DNA of 64,000 nt from Ectobacillus panaciterrae DSM 19096 (GTDB lineage: Bacteria > Bacillota > Bacilli > Bacillales > Bacillaceae_G): NCBI RefSeq assembly GCF_000430785.1, contig NZ_AUMR01000005.1:122174-186173 (forward strand), read 5' to 3'. A program made the translations under genes and the position numbers. Numbering within the stretch: position 1 is the stretch's first letter; the number at the start of each line of letters is the position of its first letter. Under the pieces are notes generated by a model that worked only from the letters and a program-made list of their open reading frames with translations, made no database searches and was not told where the DNA came from. Positions 16,520 to 23,926 of this stretch are shown in pieces.

Positions 16520-19141
16520 CTATATTTCTTCACTTTCATAACCTGCTAGTAAGGCTGCGTAATTAAGCAGGCGAAGACCGGCCAAATTGCGCAGTTTATA
16601 CGCTCTGATCTGCGAAAATAAGCTATCGGGCTTTGCGTTGATTTCAAGGATCTTAATCGAATCGTACTGATCGATGAATAAATCCACCGCCAGCTCCCCA
16701 AAGGTTCCTGTTTCTTCTTCTACGGTTTCCGCGACATCTCGAGCAATCTTCGCCAATTGATTGCGTATCTCCCGTTGTTCGTTCGGGTTAGAATACAGTT
16801 TTTTTAACACCTGACTTAAACGCATGTTAATTTCCGTTTCTTCCGTCATCACGCCCTCATTCGTGAGACGGGTTACCATACCTGTTCTTACCCACTTTTG
16901 CTTGCCGTTTTTTTGCATATAGACACGGATTTCCACATAATTTCCTTTAAGCTGTTTCCGCTGGATTCCCTCCTGCACCAGATAAGGTGACTTCTTTTGA
17001 AGAGACGAAAGTAAGGCGACTAGCTCCTCCATATCAGTGAGCGGCTGAAATGTCGGTTGCTTGGAATTCATCCAAAAGATTCCCGTTGGTCTTCTAATCA
17101 CCCGAATCACACCTTTGCTCAAGGATCCGGCCAGCGGCTTTAAAAATACTTCTCCGTAGCGATCCAGCATCTCCGTAATATCAGAAAGATTCTCCAGAAG
17201 TCTGGTGTCAGGAAGATGTTCTTCATGCGTTCTAGAGAGGACTTGATAGGATAACCATTTGTCTCCTGTTAAATGAAATAAGGCTGGGGAATTGATAAAA
17301 GGGATATTATAAATAGACTGAAGTTTGAAACGGATCTCATCCACTTCGAGCTTCTTATTATAATCATGTTTATAAAAATAACGATCATAAATCACAGCCG
17401 GGAATGGGAAAAGTCCGTCACCGTCAATCGACGTCCCTCGAACTACCTTTTGATCCCAATCAATGTCTCGAGGTTCGAAGACATACACAAGCATTTGCTT
17501 TTCTTTTGCTAACCGGAACAAATGCTGGAAGTAGGTCGCTTGCCTATCAAAGGGGCGGTTAGCGAGAATCCCCATAACGGGACCTAATGTCAGGACGCCA
17601 TTTGCAAAGGAAATTTTCGGGTACCAATCTTTCGGGAGAGATAACACGTTTCGAAGGGATGGAGAGAGCTGCACCATACTTGAATTGCGAAAGGAAAACG
17701 GATAAGGGCGTATGGTCACCGGTGAAATCGATTTTCCGGCACGAACATATGTCGTCTGTCCTTCTGTCAGGTTAAATTTGATTCTTGTTTTTTTCGGAAT
17801 TTGGATAATCAATCCCAGGTCATAGGATTGCTTAGGTACTGTCATTCCCCAGTTCCGACGGATATCGCTTGATTCCGCAAACGGATTGCCTTCTTCGATT
17901 CGCGCAAACAAAATAGACAATTCTCTCTCGTACAGGGAATAACTTGAAGTATTCATCAGCCGTTTTTTTATGTCCCCCCAAAACTGCTTAAGAAAGATTT
18001 GATTTCCCTGGTAATAGGCACGCTGAACGAGTGGATGAAATAAAAAATCACTCGGCAATTCGTGATGATGAGCAGCAACGAGATGGGCAAGACATAAAAC
18101 GGATAGTGTAAGGTCCGGATCAATAATCCATGAGCTTAGAGATAAATATTCAAACCCATACGGTTTGATACGATAGCGCCCCAAACCTCCGTGTTTTGTT
18201 CTCCGTCTGCGCTTGCTCGTTCGCGGATCCTCTATCATCGCCAACGGGACGGCAAGATAATGATCAAGCGCCCGCAATAGAGATAAAGATTGCGGTATTC
18301 CAAAATGAATATGCCCGCCGCACTGATATCCCGCGAATGGCATACTGCCTGCTCGAAGTTCGATATTTTCATAAGGTATCTTTTCTGATGCTTCGGATAG
18401 CAACTTTTTTATATTGCCAAAGAGTTCATGTGGTGATTCCGCTTTTTCCGGCCGTATTTCTGCTAAGGCGTATTCACCGCTATCTTGTTCAATTTGTCTC
18501 TCATCACATCCAACGGGCCCCTCGACAGGGAAAAAATCAGATGTAGGTAAAAGCTCCCCATCACAACTTAACATAAACTCTACATCTGCACCCATGGTGA
18601 AGGGCAGTTTTGGCGGGGCGGCCGGTATCGAAATAGGTATTGACGGAGAGTTAACATCTATTACGATAGCCGAATCATTGGCCATCGTTCCGATTTTCAC
18701 AAAGCCGTTGGTAAGGCCTGTTACGTAAAGGGCACGAATGGCCATGTCCAACCACTCTGTCGGTATACTGCCGCTATCTACATCCTCCCAACTCCAACCA
18801 TATAACTCTGTTCGAGTGGGTATCTCATCAAATATCACTACTTGATGTGCTATAGCTTCTTGTACTCTTTTTACAGAAAGACCTTGAACTTCTATAAGGT
18901 ATTCCTTTTCAATCACATAAAGTTTCGTAAAATAATCAAATCCCTCTTCCAGCGCTTGATCTTTAGTATGGACAATAGCAATGTCTTCTCCTTGATTATG
19001 TCCATACATTCGACCAACAATTGGATATGAGCAGGTTTTCGCATCTGCTAATTCAACGGCTGGAATATTGTTTATACTAAGAATTTGTAGGGTAAGCTCC
19101 TTGTCTGACAACATACAGAATCGGTCTTTTATCGGCTCCAT
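16520..19141 (-). CDS. Fused COOH-NH2 amidoligase (type 2) and YheC/YheD-like ATP-grasp protein
   Basis: This is an 873-residue protein. The start is ATG 19141 (TTGGAGG 8 bases upstream) rather than 11 codons earlier. Residues about 1-175 are an uncharacterised N-terminal region. Residues about 180-440 match the glutamate-cysteine-ligase/glutamine-synthetase-like 'COOH-NH2 ligase type 2' fold: GADVEFML (184-191), LAEIRPE (226-232), GYQCGGHIHFG (271-281). Residues about 475-873 resemble the YheC/YheD ATP-grasp family: VFLKPLAGSLSKGV, EIRVYMQKNGKQKW and the Mg2+ site ending ILEINAKPD. Both halves should activate carboxylates with ATP and couple amines, so it could build a two-bond conjugate. 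It is the first gene of the phosphonate operon. YheCD proteins are known mainly from spores, so sporulation timing is possible. Confidence 0.82.
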   Translation of the reverse strand: MEPIKDRFCMLSDKELTLQILSINNIPAVELADAKTCSYPIVGRMYGHNQGEDIAIVHTKDQALEEGFDYFTKLYVIEKEYLIEVQGLSVKRVQEAIAHQVVIFDEIPTRTELYGWSWEDVDSGSIPTEWLDMAIRALYVTGLTNGFVKIGTMANDSAIVIDVNSPSIPISIPAAPPKLPFTMGADVEFMLSCDGELLPTSDFFPVEGPVGCDERQIEQDSGEYALAEIRPEKAESPHELFGNIKKLLSEASEKIPYENIELRAGSMPFAGYQCGGHIHFGIPQSLSLLRALDHYLAVPLAMIEDPRTSKRRRRTKHGGLGRYRIKPYGFEYLSLSSWIIDPDLTLSVLCLAHLVAAHHHELPSDFLFHPLVQRAYYQGNQIFLKQFWGDIKKRLMNTSSYSLYERELSILFARIEEGNPFAESSDIRRNWGMTVPKQSYDLGLIIQIPKKTRIKFNLTEGQTTYVRAGKSISPVTIRPYPFSFRNSSMVQLSPSLRNVLSLPKDWYPKISFANGVLTLGPVMGILANRPFDRQATYFQHLFRLAKEKQMLVYVFEPRDIDWDQKVVRGTSIDGDGLFPFPAVIYDRYFYKHDYNKKLEVDEIRFKLQSIYNIPFINSPALFHLTGDKWLSYQVLSRTHEEHLPDTRLLENLSDITEMLDRYGEVFLKPLAGSLSKGVIRVIRRPTGIFWMNSKQPTFQPLTDMEELVALLSSLQKKSPYLVQEGIQRKQLKGNYVEIRVYMQKNGKQKWVRTGMVTRLTNEGVMTEETEINMRLSQVLKKLYSNPNEQREIRNQLAKIARDVAETVEEETGTFGELAVDLFIDQYDSIKILEINAKPDSLFSQIRAYKLRNLAGLRLLNYAALLAGYESEEI

Positions 19142-19446
19142 ACAAATAACCTCCAATTTTGTAACAATATTCAAAATCTTTGATTTTGGTCGTAATACCT
19201 AATGCTATTAAATATATTATGAAACTCTTATTAAATTTCTTGTGTTTTTATCTCAATAAAATCAATTCGTTCACAAAATATATCAACGAACTTTGCTTGC
19301 CTTGATAAACGATTAACCATCTTTCCCAGCAAATAGCGGTCATGGTTCACAAATCCTTTTGCATTCGCATTAATTGTAATATAGAGCCAGACTGTCCTTT
19401 TCCGACGTATAGTTCGGGAAGCCTATGCAATAGAAGGAGGGAGTTT
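19142..19446. other. Divergent promoter region of the phosphonate operon and the FGase-like gene
   Basis: This spacer of about 305 bp lies between divergent genes. It is AT-rich on the operon side, and CATAATATA on the minus strand (near 19215-19225) has the shape of a SigK -10 box, but I find no matching -35. No repeat or RNA gene is visible. Confidence 0.35.
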
Positions 19447-20151
19447 ATGTCGTTAAAGTTTATTCGTCGGAATTACGTGAAATATAATAAAGGCACTGGA
19501 TTTTTATGTTGCCATGTAGATGCCCAGCACGCTGCCCTCCCTGAAGCGGATCGTTTTACCGGCAAAATTGCAGCGAAGCTAATTTCTCAAACAGGATGTG
19601 CGGGAATCATTAGTACAGTATCAAGAACAAAAGCCGATTTGAATAGAGGACCTGATGGTAAAAATAATGAAGCTTTACAGGAATACAGAGATGCCATTAA
19701 AGAACTCCTAAACCACTTGGGTATACTGGATGATGAAAAACATCAAGTAACGAAACCTTATCTTCACTTATCTATACATGGCATGAAGGATGTTCATCAT
19801 GGACCTTATGCTATTGAAATTGGGACACTTCATGGACAATCATGCTCGCCGGAAATCAAGGCTTGGTTTCAGGCGATCTTAACCACAAAGTCCCAAGAAA
19901 TATTACCTAAAATAGACGTTATATTCGATGAAAGATTTTGGGGCGACAAATCGATTGTTTTTCATAGGCTAGGAGACGAGGAAGATTATCCTGGATACGG
20001 TTTTAACTTTCATACATTCCAAATCGAGGTATCCCGAACGCTTCGAGAAAACTACCTTTCTGAAATAGTAGCGTTATTTTCTCAAATCATTGTTGAGTTC
20101 CAAACAAAATTTGTGAATCAACAGTGGCCAAGAAATACCGATTATACATGA
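19447..20151 (+). CDS. N-formylglutamate amidohydrolase-like protein
   Basis: ATG 19447 has GAAGGAGGGAG just upstream and gives 234 residues; the frame is open farther upstream but without a ribosome site. Seen motifs are STVSRTKADLNRG (the family 'R..DLNR' signature), a His-containing HLSIHGMKD and IEIGTLHG, as in Zn-dependent N-formylglutamate amidohydrolase-like enzymes and related gamma-glutamyl hydrolases. The fit is partial. The gene is divergent from the phosphonate/amidoligase operon and could hydrolyse or edit an amide product of it (inference). The last codons lie inside repeat C, which supplies the stop TGA, so the native C-terminus may be lost. Confidence 0.65.
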   Translation: MSLKFIRRNYVKYNKGTGFLCCHVDAQHAALPEADRFTGKIAAKLISQTGCAGIISTVSRTKADLNRGPDGKNNEALQEYRDAIKELLNHLGILDDEKHQVTKPYLHLSIHGMKDVHHGPYAIEIGTLHGQSCSPEIKAWFQAILTTKSQEILPKIDVIFDERFWGDKSIVFHRLGDEEDYPGYGFNFHTFQIEVSRTLRENYLSEIVALFSQIIVEFQTKFVNQQWPRNTDYT

Positions 20152-20312
20152 GGGAATGATAATTTCGACATTTCCATGTGCTATGTGCAACGAAAAGAGA
20201 GTATGGTATGCTTCTGGTTTCCCTTTGCATGAACCAACGGTTTGACCGCTTCTGCACGGCTTTTGATCTCTCCCCACTATAAATAGACGGCTTTTTTATT
20301 CACTTGTATATA
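20143..20312 (-). repeat. ~170-bp dispersed repeat, copy C (reverse)
   Basis: In reverse orientation the element reads TATATACAAGTGA then ATAAAAAAGCCGTC, AAGCGGTCAAACC, a CAAAGGGAAACCAG block, GAAATGTCGAAATTATC and a TATA border. It overlaps the final 9 bases of the 19447-20151 coding region. It belongs to the subtype with CATACCATACTC in its right half. Confidence 0.88.
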
Positions 20313-20534
20313 GAAGACCAATCAGTTAAATAGACACTGGAAGAAATTTGACCATTGTCTGTTTCATTAAACACAACCCCGATTCGTTCTTCGTTCGACT
20401 AAGATTTATTTCATACAGTCCGGAGTCGTAATTGGCATGGATAAGATGGGTAAAACCTTCGTCTGTTGACTTTGATAAAGTACTTTTGAAGGACGCGTTT
20501 TTTGATAATCAAATGCAGTTCGCCCTTTACATAC
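20313..20534. other. Non-coding stretch, possible decayed gene fragment
   Basis: On the minus strand, 20330-20470 can be read as GFTHLIHANYDSGLYEINLS and, after a shift, GVVFNETDNGQISSSVYLT. Start, end and frame are lost, and I do not recognise the family. It may be the end of a gene destroyed by the neighbouring repeats. Confidence 0.3.
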
Positions 20535-20829
20535 AGAAAAGCGGAACCGGCTCGTTCAGGCGCAGAACCTAAGGTTCTTACCCCTCAAAGGCGCTTTTTG
20601 CCAATGCATTGGGTAAGGTTCTTAGGTGGCAGCGCCTAGCCGGTGCAGCTAGACACCACAGAAAAGCGAAACCGGCTCGTTCAGCTCCGGAAGGCAGAGG
20701 TTCTCCACCCAAAAAGGCGCTTTTTGCCTTTATGGGTGGGGGTTCTCTGACAGGAGGAGCTAGCCGGTGTAGCTAGACATCTCAGAAAAGCGAAACCGGC
20801 TCGTTCAGGCGCTGCTAGACATGTCCCCC
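20535..20829. repeat. Three tandem GAAAAGCGG..CTAGACA hairpin repeats
   Basis: Units begin at 20535, 20660 and 20784. Each starts AGAAAAGCGRAACCGGCTCGTTC; the first two end CTAGCCGGTG(C/T)AGCTAGACA, with long imperfect inverted repeats inside (for example ACCTAAGGTTCTTACCC paired with GGGTAAGGTTCTTAGGT). The third is truncated. The type is common in Bacillus intergenic DNA, and its role is unknown. Confidence 0.85.
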
Positions 20830-20850
20830 AATTTTATACTTTTTACCAAT

Positions 20851-20880
20851 AAAACCACTCCCTAATCGAGAGTGGTTTTT
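20851..20880. terminator. Rho-independent terminator
   Basis: Stem AAAACCACTC / GAGTGGTTTT with a short loop and terminal TTTTTC. No intact gene ends just before it, so it may be left from a lost gene. Confidence 0.65.
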
Positions 20881-20986
20881 CTTATTGATTATGAACATAG
20901 TGGACAATCTTTAGTAAATTGCTGCTTAATGCTTACTCCCTTTTCATATCGATAGAGGAACCGCAGTAAACTTCATCTTTTAAATG

Positions 20987-21164
20987 TATATATGAGGGAA
21001 TGATAATTTCGACATAGGAAACGTTGCTATACAGAACCAAAGCCTGCACGCGCTTCCTCTCTCTTACCCTTGTATGGGGCAGGAAAAGGGTTTAACCGCT
21101 TCTATGCTCCGCTGGATGCTCTTTCCCCACTATCAAAAGACGGTTTTTTATTCACTTATATATA
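20987..21164 (-). repeat. ~175-bp dispersed repeat, copy D (reverse)
   Basis: Reverse orientation; the subtype with CAGGCTTTGGTTCTGTATAGCA. It shares its terminal TATATA with copy E, forming a head-to-tail tandem. Confidence 0.9.
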
Positions 21165-21339
21165 AATGATTTATAATTTCGACACAGGAAACTCTGCTAT
21201 ACAGAACCAAAGCCTGCACGCGCTTCCTCTCTATGGTTTACCCTTGTATGGGGCAGGAAAAGGGGTTGACCGCTTCTATGCTCCGCTGGATGCTCTTTCC
21301 CCACTATCAAAAGACGGTTTTTTTATTCACTTATATATA
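21158..21339 (-). repeat. ~180-bp dispersed repeat, copy E (reverse)
   Basis: Directly abuts copy D through a shared TATATA and is nearly identical to it, apart from a few extra bases (CTCTATGGTTTACCC) in the middle. It ends about 85 bp before the YheCD gene, so it may influence that gene's promoter. Confidence 0.9.
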
Positions 21340-21425
21340 GTTAACAGTCGTTCCTTATTAAACCAAACTAGAATATAGTATTCATAATAAAAATCTACAA
21401 AAACCATAATTAAGGAAGTGAATAA

Positions 21426-22775
21426 ATGGAAAATGGTATACAGTTAACTCTTGATTCCATCCGCAAAGAAAGTTTAACCATTCATCCCGATAAGGCCAAA
21501 GCTTTAGGGATTATCAATCAACAAAAGGTACTTATAAGATTCGGTATTCAATCCTCCCCAATAGAGGTTTATACATCTTATGATCTACAGTTAAATCAAG
21601 CAAGACTATCTTCTGATATTAGTAAGAAATTAAAAATTCCTCTGAGCTGCCACTTTGATATTCAACAAAAGGACAACGAAATACAAATCGGTCCCTACAT
21701 TGGTATACTTGCGGGATATTATCAAAAATCAGTGAAAGAACGTCTTGATGACCTATTAGATTATTTATATCATTACAAAGATATCAGAGGAGCAATCCTA
21801 GTTTTCTCTCTCGACAATGTAGATAAAGCGAATCATACAATGAAAGGCTATCTTTTTAATCCTGTAACTAACCAGTGGGACGAAGGTACATTTCCCTATC
21901 CTTCCGCTATTTTTATTAAGACAGGGACAGTTAGTTCCGAATGGATCAAACATTTTCAATCCGTCATGGGCGACTCCCTTTTTAATGACTTTTATCTTAA
22001 TAAATGGAGTATTCACAAAAGGCTGGCCGTTTCTCCCCATGTAAAAGCTTATCTCCCCTCATCCATTCTTTATGAAAAACCTTCAGACATCTACTCCTTT
22101 TTAAAACAATACCCCAATGCCATTATCAAATCCATCAACGCATCGAAAGGGTCATCTATCTACAAAATCTCAACAGATGAGCACAATCTTGTTATTACCT
22201 ATCCGAAAACAGGAGGAACCGACAAAATCAAATTTAATAATAGGGACGAAGCTTATTCATTGTTTAAAAAGTATTTTGAAGAAAGGGAATTTATGATTCA
22301 AGAAGTATTAAATCTAATTACTTGCCAGAATCGCACAATCGATTTTCGTGTGATTACTTTAAAAGATCAACAAGGGCAATGGCAAGTAATGGGGATGTTT
22401 GCCAGACATGGCCAACCAGGAAACATTTTAAGTAATATATCCCCCATGGTCAAATTGGGCGAGGAAACATTGAAGAAAGTCTTGCAACTTAGTGATTCCA
22501 ATGTCGAAGTATTCATGCAAGAAATATTCCATGTGGCTATAGAAGCTGCTAAGGCCATTGAGAACACTGATGTACACTTTGCAAATACGGGTGTGGATAT
22601 GGCAATTGACGAAGACGGAAAAATATGGATTATTGAAATTCAACATTGCAATCCTTCACATAATATTGCTTTAAAGGCAGGTTTTGCCGGACTGTATTAT
22701 GAAATCCTAAAAACTAATATGCTTTACGCAAAGAAACTTGCTGGTTTTCCAAATAACCTCTCAATTTCCCCATGA
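21426..22775 (+). CDS. YheC/YheD family ATP-grasp protein
   Basis: The 449-residue protein follows TAAGGAAGTG and starts at ATG 21426. The N-terminal ~110 residues form the small beta-rich domain seen in YheC/YheD. The ATP-grasp region then shows GYLFNPVTNQWDEGTFPYPSA, NKWSIHKRL, IIKSINASKGSSIYKI (nucleotide lysine and Gly/Ser loop), FMIQEVLNL, IDFRVITL and the metal-binding IIEIQHCNPSH near the C-terminus. B. subtilis YheC and YheD are spore-associated. The usual last motif is E-x-N; here it reads EIQHCN, so the asparagine is displaced. The gene is near the phosphonate/amidoligase operon and similar in class to the C-terminal half of its first gene. Substrates are unknown. The stop codon lies within an IS-end-like sequence (22771-22815). 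Confidence 0.85.
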   Translation: MENGIQLTLDSIRKESLTIHPDKAKALGIINQQKVLIRFGIQSSPIEVYTSYDLQLNQARLSSDISKKLKIPLSCHFDIQQKDNEIQIGPYIGILAGYYQKSVKERLDDLLDYLYHYKDIRGAILVFSLDNVDKANHTMKGYLFNPVTNQWDEGTFPYPSAIFIKTGTVSSEWIKHFQSVMGDSLFNDFYLNKWSIHKRLAVSPHVKAYLPSSILYEKPSDIYSFLKQYPNAIIKSINASKGSSIYKISTDEHNLVITYPKTGGTDKIKFNNRDEAYSLFKKYFEEREFMIQEVLNLITCQNRTIDFRVITLKDQQGQWQVMGMFARHGQPGNILSNISPMVKLGEETLKKVLQLSDSNVEVFMQEIFHVAIEAAKAIENTDVHFANTGVDMAIDEDGKIWIIEIQHCNPSHNIALKAGFAGLYYEILKTNMLYAKKLAGFPNNLSISP

Positions 22776-22815
22776 ACCTCCCCCACACATTTGAAGTGGG
22801 GGGAATTCTTGCCTA
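22771..22815. mobile_element. IS200/IS605-like end remnant (hairpin)
   Basis: CATGAACCTCCCCCAC, a short loop and GTGGGGGGAATTCTTGCC form a strong hairpin. The reverse complement of 46331-46376 carries the same flanks (ATGAACCTCCCCCAC and ATTCT.GCCTAA). IS200/IS605 elements end in such subterminal hairpins. No tnpA or tnpB is nearby, so this is at most a relic. The CATGA includes the YheCD stop codon. Confidence 0.45.
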
Positions 22816-23129
22816 ATTCATGAAAATTCATGACTCCGCTTTTCATAGGATTCATTTATTAGCTGTACATAAATACAGTAAATGAAATTAAAAATTCCCA
22901 ATCAAAAACGGTACCAGATACAAATTCCCGATACCGTCATCACACCTCTTTATATACGAGTTCCCTATATTTCACGAAGTCTTGTCTTTTGTAAAACTCT
23001 CGCGATAAGTTCATAATCTTTCGTTCGTGTAATTTTCATGATGATTCCCTCTTTTTTGTGTAGGTGCTTTTCAAATGTATTTCTCCTTTCCTTCCGTGAA
23101 ACCCCTCTTCGCTTTTTTTATAAAACTCC
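22816..23129. other. Intergenic, nothing coding
   Basis: About 310 bp with no open frame that looks real. Two short direct repeats (ATTCATGA and ATTCATGA near 22817-22832) follow the hairpin and may belong to the relic. Confidence 0.35.
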
Positions 23130-23170
23130 TTAAGAAAGTCTTAAGAAATCCCATCGCCCGCTGTTAAGAT
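23130..23170 (+). promoter_or_regulatory. In-phase direct repeats, predicted response-regulator operator
   Basis: TTAAGAAAGTC (23130-23140) is followed at once by TTAAGAAATCC (23141-23151), and a third TTAAGAT lies at 23164-23170, about two helical turns downstream. Eleven-base direct repeats are the usual site type for OmpR-family regulators. The site is 64-104 bp upstream of the response-regulator start, fitting autoregulation. Confidence 0.6.
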
Positions 23171-23233
23171 TTATAACCTACAATAAGGAGGCAAAAAGAC
23201 ATGTGATATACTTTCGAAAGGAGCGTGATAGCG

Positions 23234-23926
23234 ATGAATCAATTCAATGTGCTTGTTGTAGATGACGATGAAGAAATCAGAAACGGGATTGAAATTTACT
23301 TGAGAAATGAAGGCATCAATGTAGTAAAAGCGAAGGACGGCATCGAAGCGCTGGAGCAGTTGAACGCGCATGACATCCACTTAATTTTGCTGGACATCAT
23401 GATGCCGCGTCTGGACGGCATTTCTGCCACTTTCAAAATACGCGAGCAAAAAAACATTCCAATCATTATGCTGAGCGCCAAAAGTGAACATGCGGATAAG
23501 GTGCTGGGCCTTCAAGTCGGAGCCGACGATTATGTCACGAAGCCGTTCAACCCGCTTGAGCTTATCGCACGGGTCAAATCGCAGTTGAGGCGGTACGTGA
23601 CTCTCGGTACATATGAAGGGAAAGCGAGGGTCATTGATTTGAACGGCCTTACGCTGGATCAAGCCGCAAAGGAAGTAAGGATTCACGATGAGGCCGTGAA
23701 GCTGACGCCGATCGAGTACCGGATTGCGGAATTGCTGATGACGAATGCGGGACGCGTGTTTTCGATTCATGAAATTTACGAACGCGTCTGGAAGGAGCAT
23801 TGCTTCAATCCCGAAAACACGGTTGCCGTACATATTCGGAATATCCGCGAAAAAATTGAAATTGATCCGAAAAATCCAAGATATTTAAAGGTGGTGTGGG
23901 GGATTGGATATAAAATGGAAAAATAG
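23234..23926 (+). CDS. OmpR/PhoB-family response regulator
   Basis: I place the start at ATG 23234 (AAAGGAG 10 bases upstream); the GTG nine bases earlier is too close to that site. The 230-residue protein has a receiver domain with the acidic pair in VVDDDEE, phospho-acceptor Asp54 in LLDIMMPRLDG, and the conserved Lys in DYVTKPFNPLE. A winged-helix DNA-binding domain follows (about 130-228), ending in the VxHIRNIREKIE..RYLKVVWGIGYK signature. It overlaps the histidine kinase gene by 23 bp, so the pair is co-expressed. Similarity is to VanR-like regulators; the signal is unknown. Codon use is more GC-rich than in the flanking accessory DNA. Confidence 0.93.
   Translation: MNQFNVLVVDDDEEIRNGIEIYLRNEGINVVKAKDGIEALEQLNAHDIHLILLDIMMPRLDGISATFKIREQKNIPIIMLSAKSEHADKVLGLQVGADDYVTKPFNPLELIARVKSQLRRYVTLGTYEGKARVIDLNGLTLDQAAKEVRIHDEAVKLTPIEYRIAELLMTNAGRVFSIHEIYERVWKEHCFNPENTVAVHIRNIREKIEIDPKNPRYLKVVWGIGYKMEK

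Noticed and set aside
19215..19225. SigK-like -10 (CATAATATA) before the amidoligase operon
   Set aside because: No -35 element at a suitable distance; kept only as a remark.
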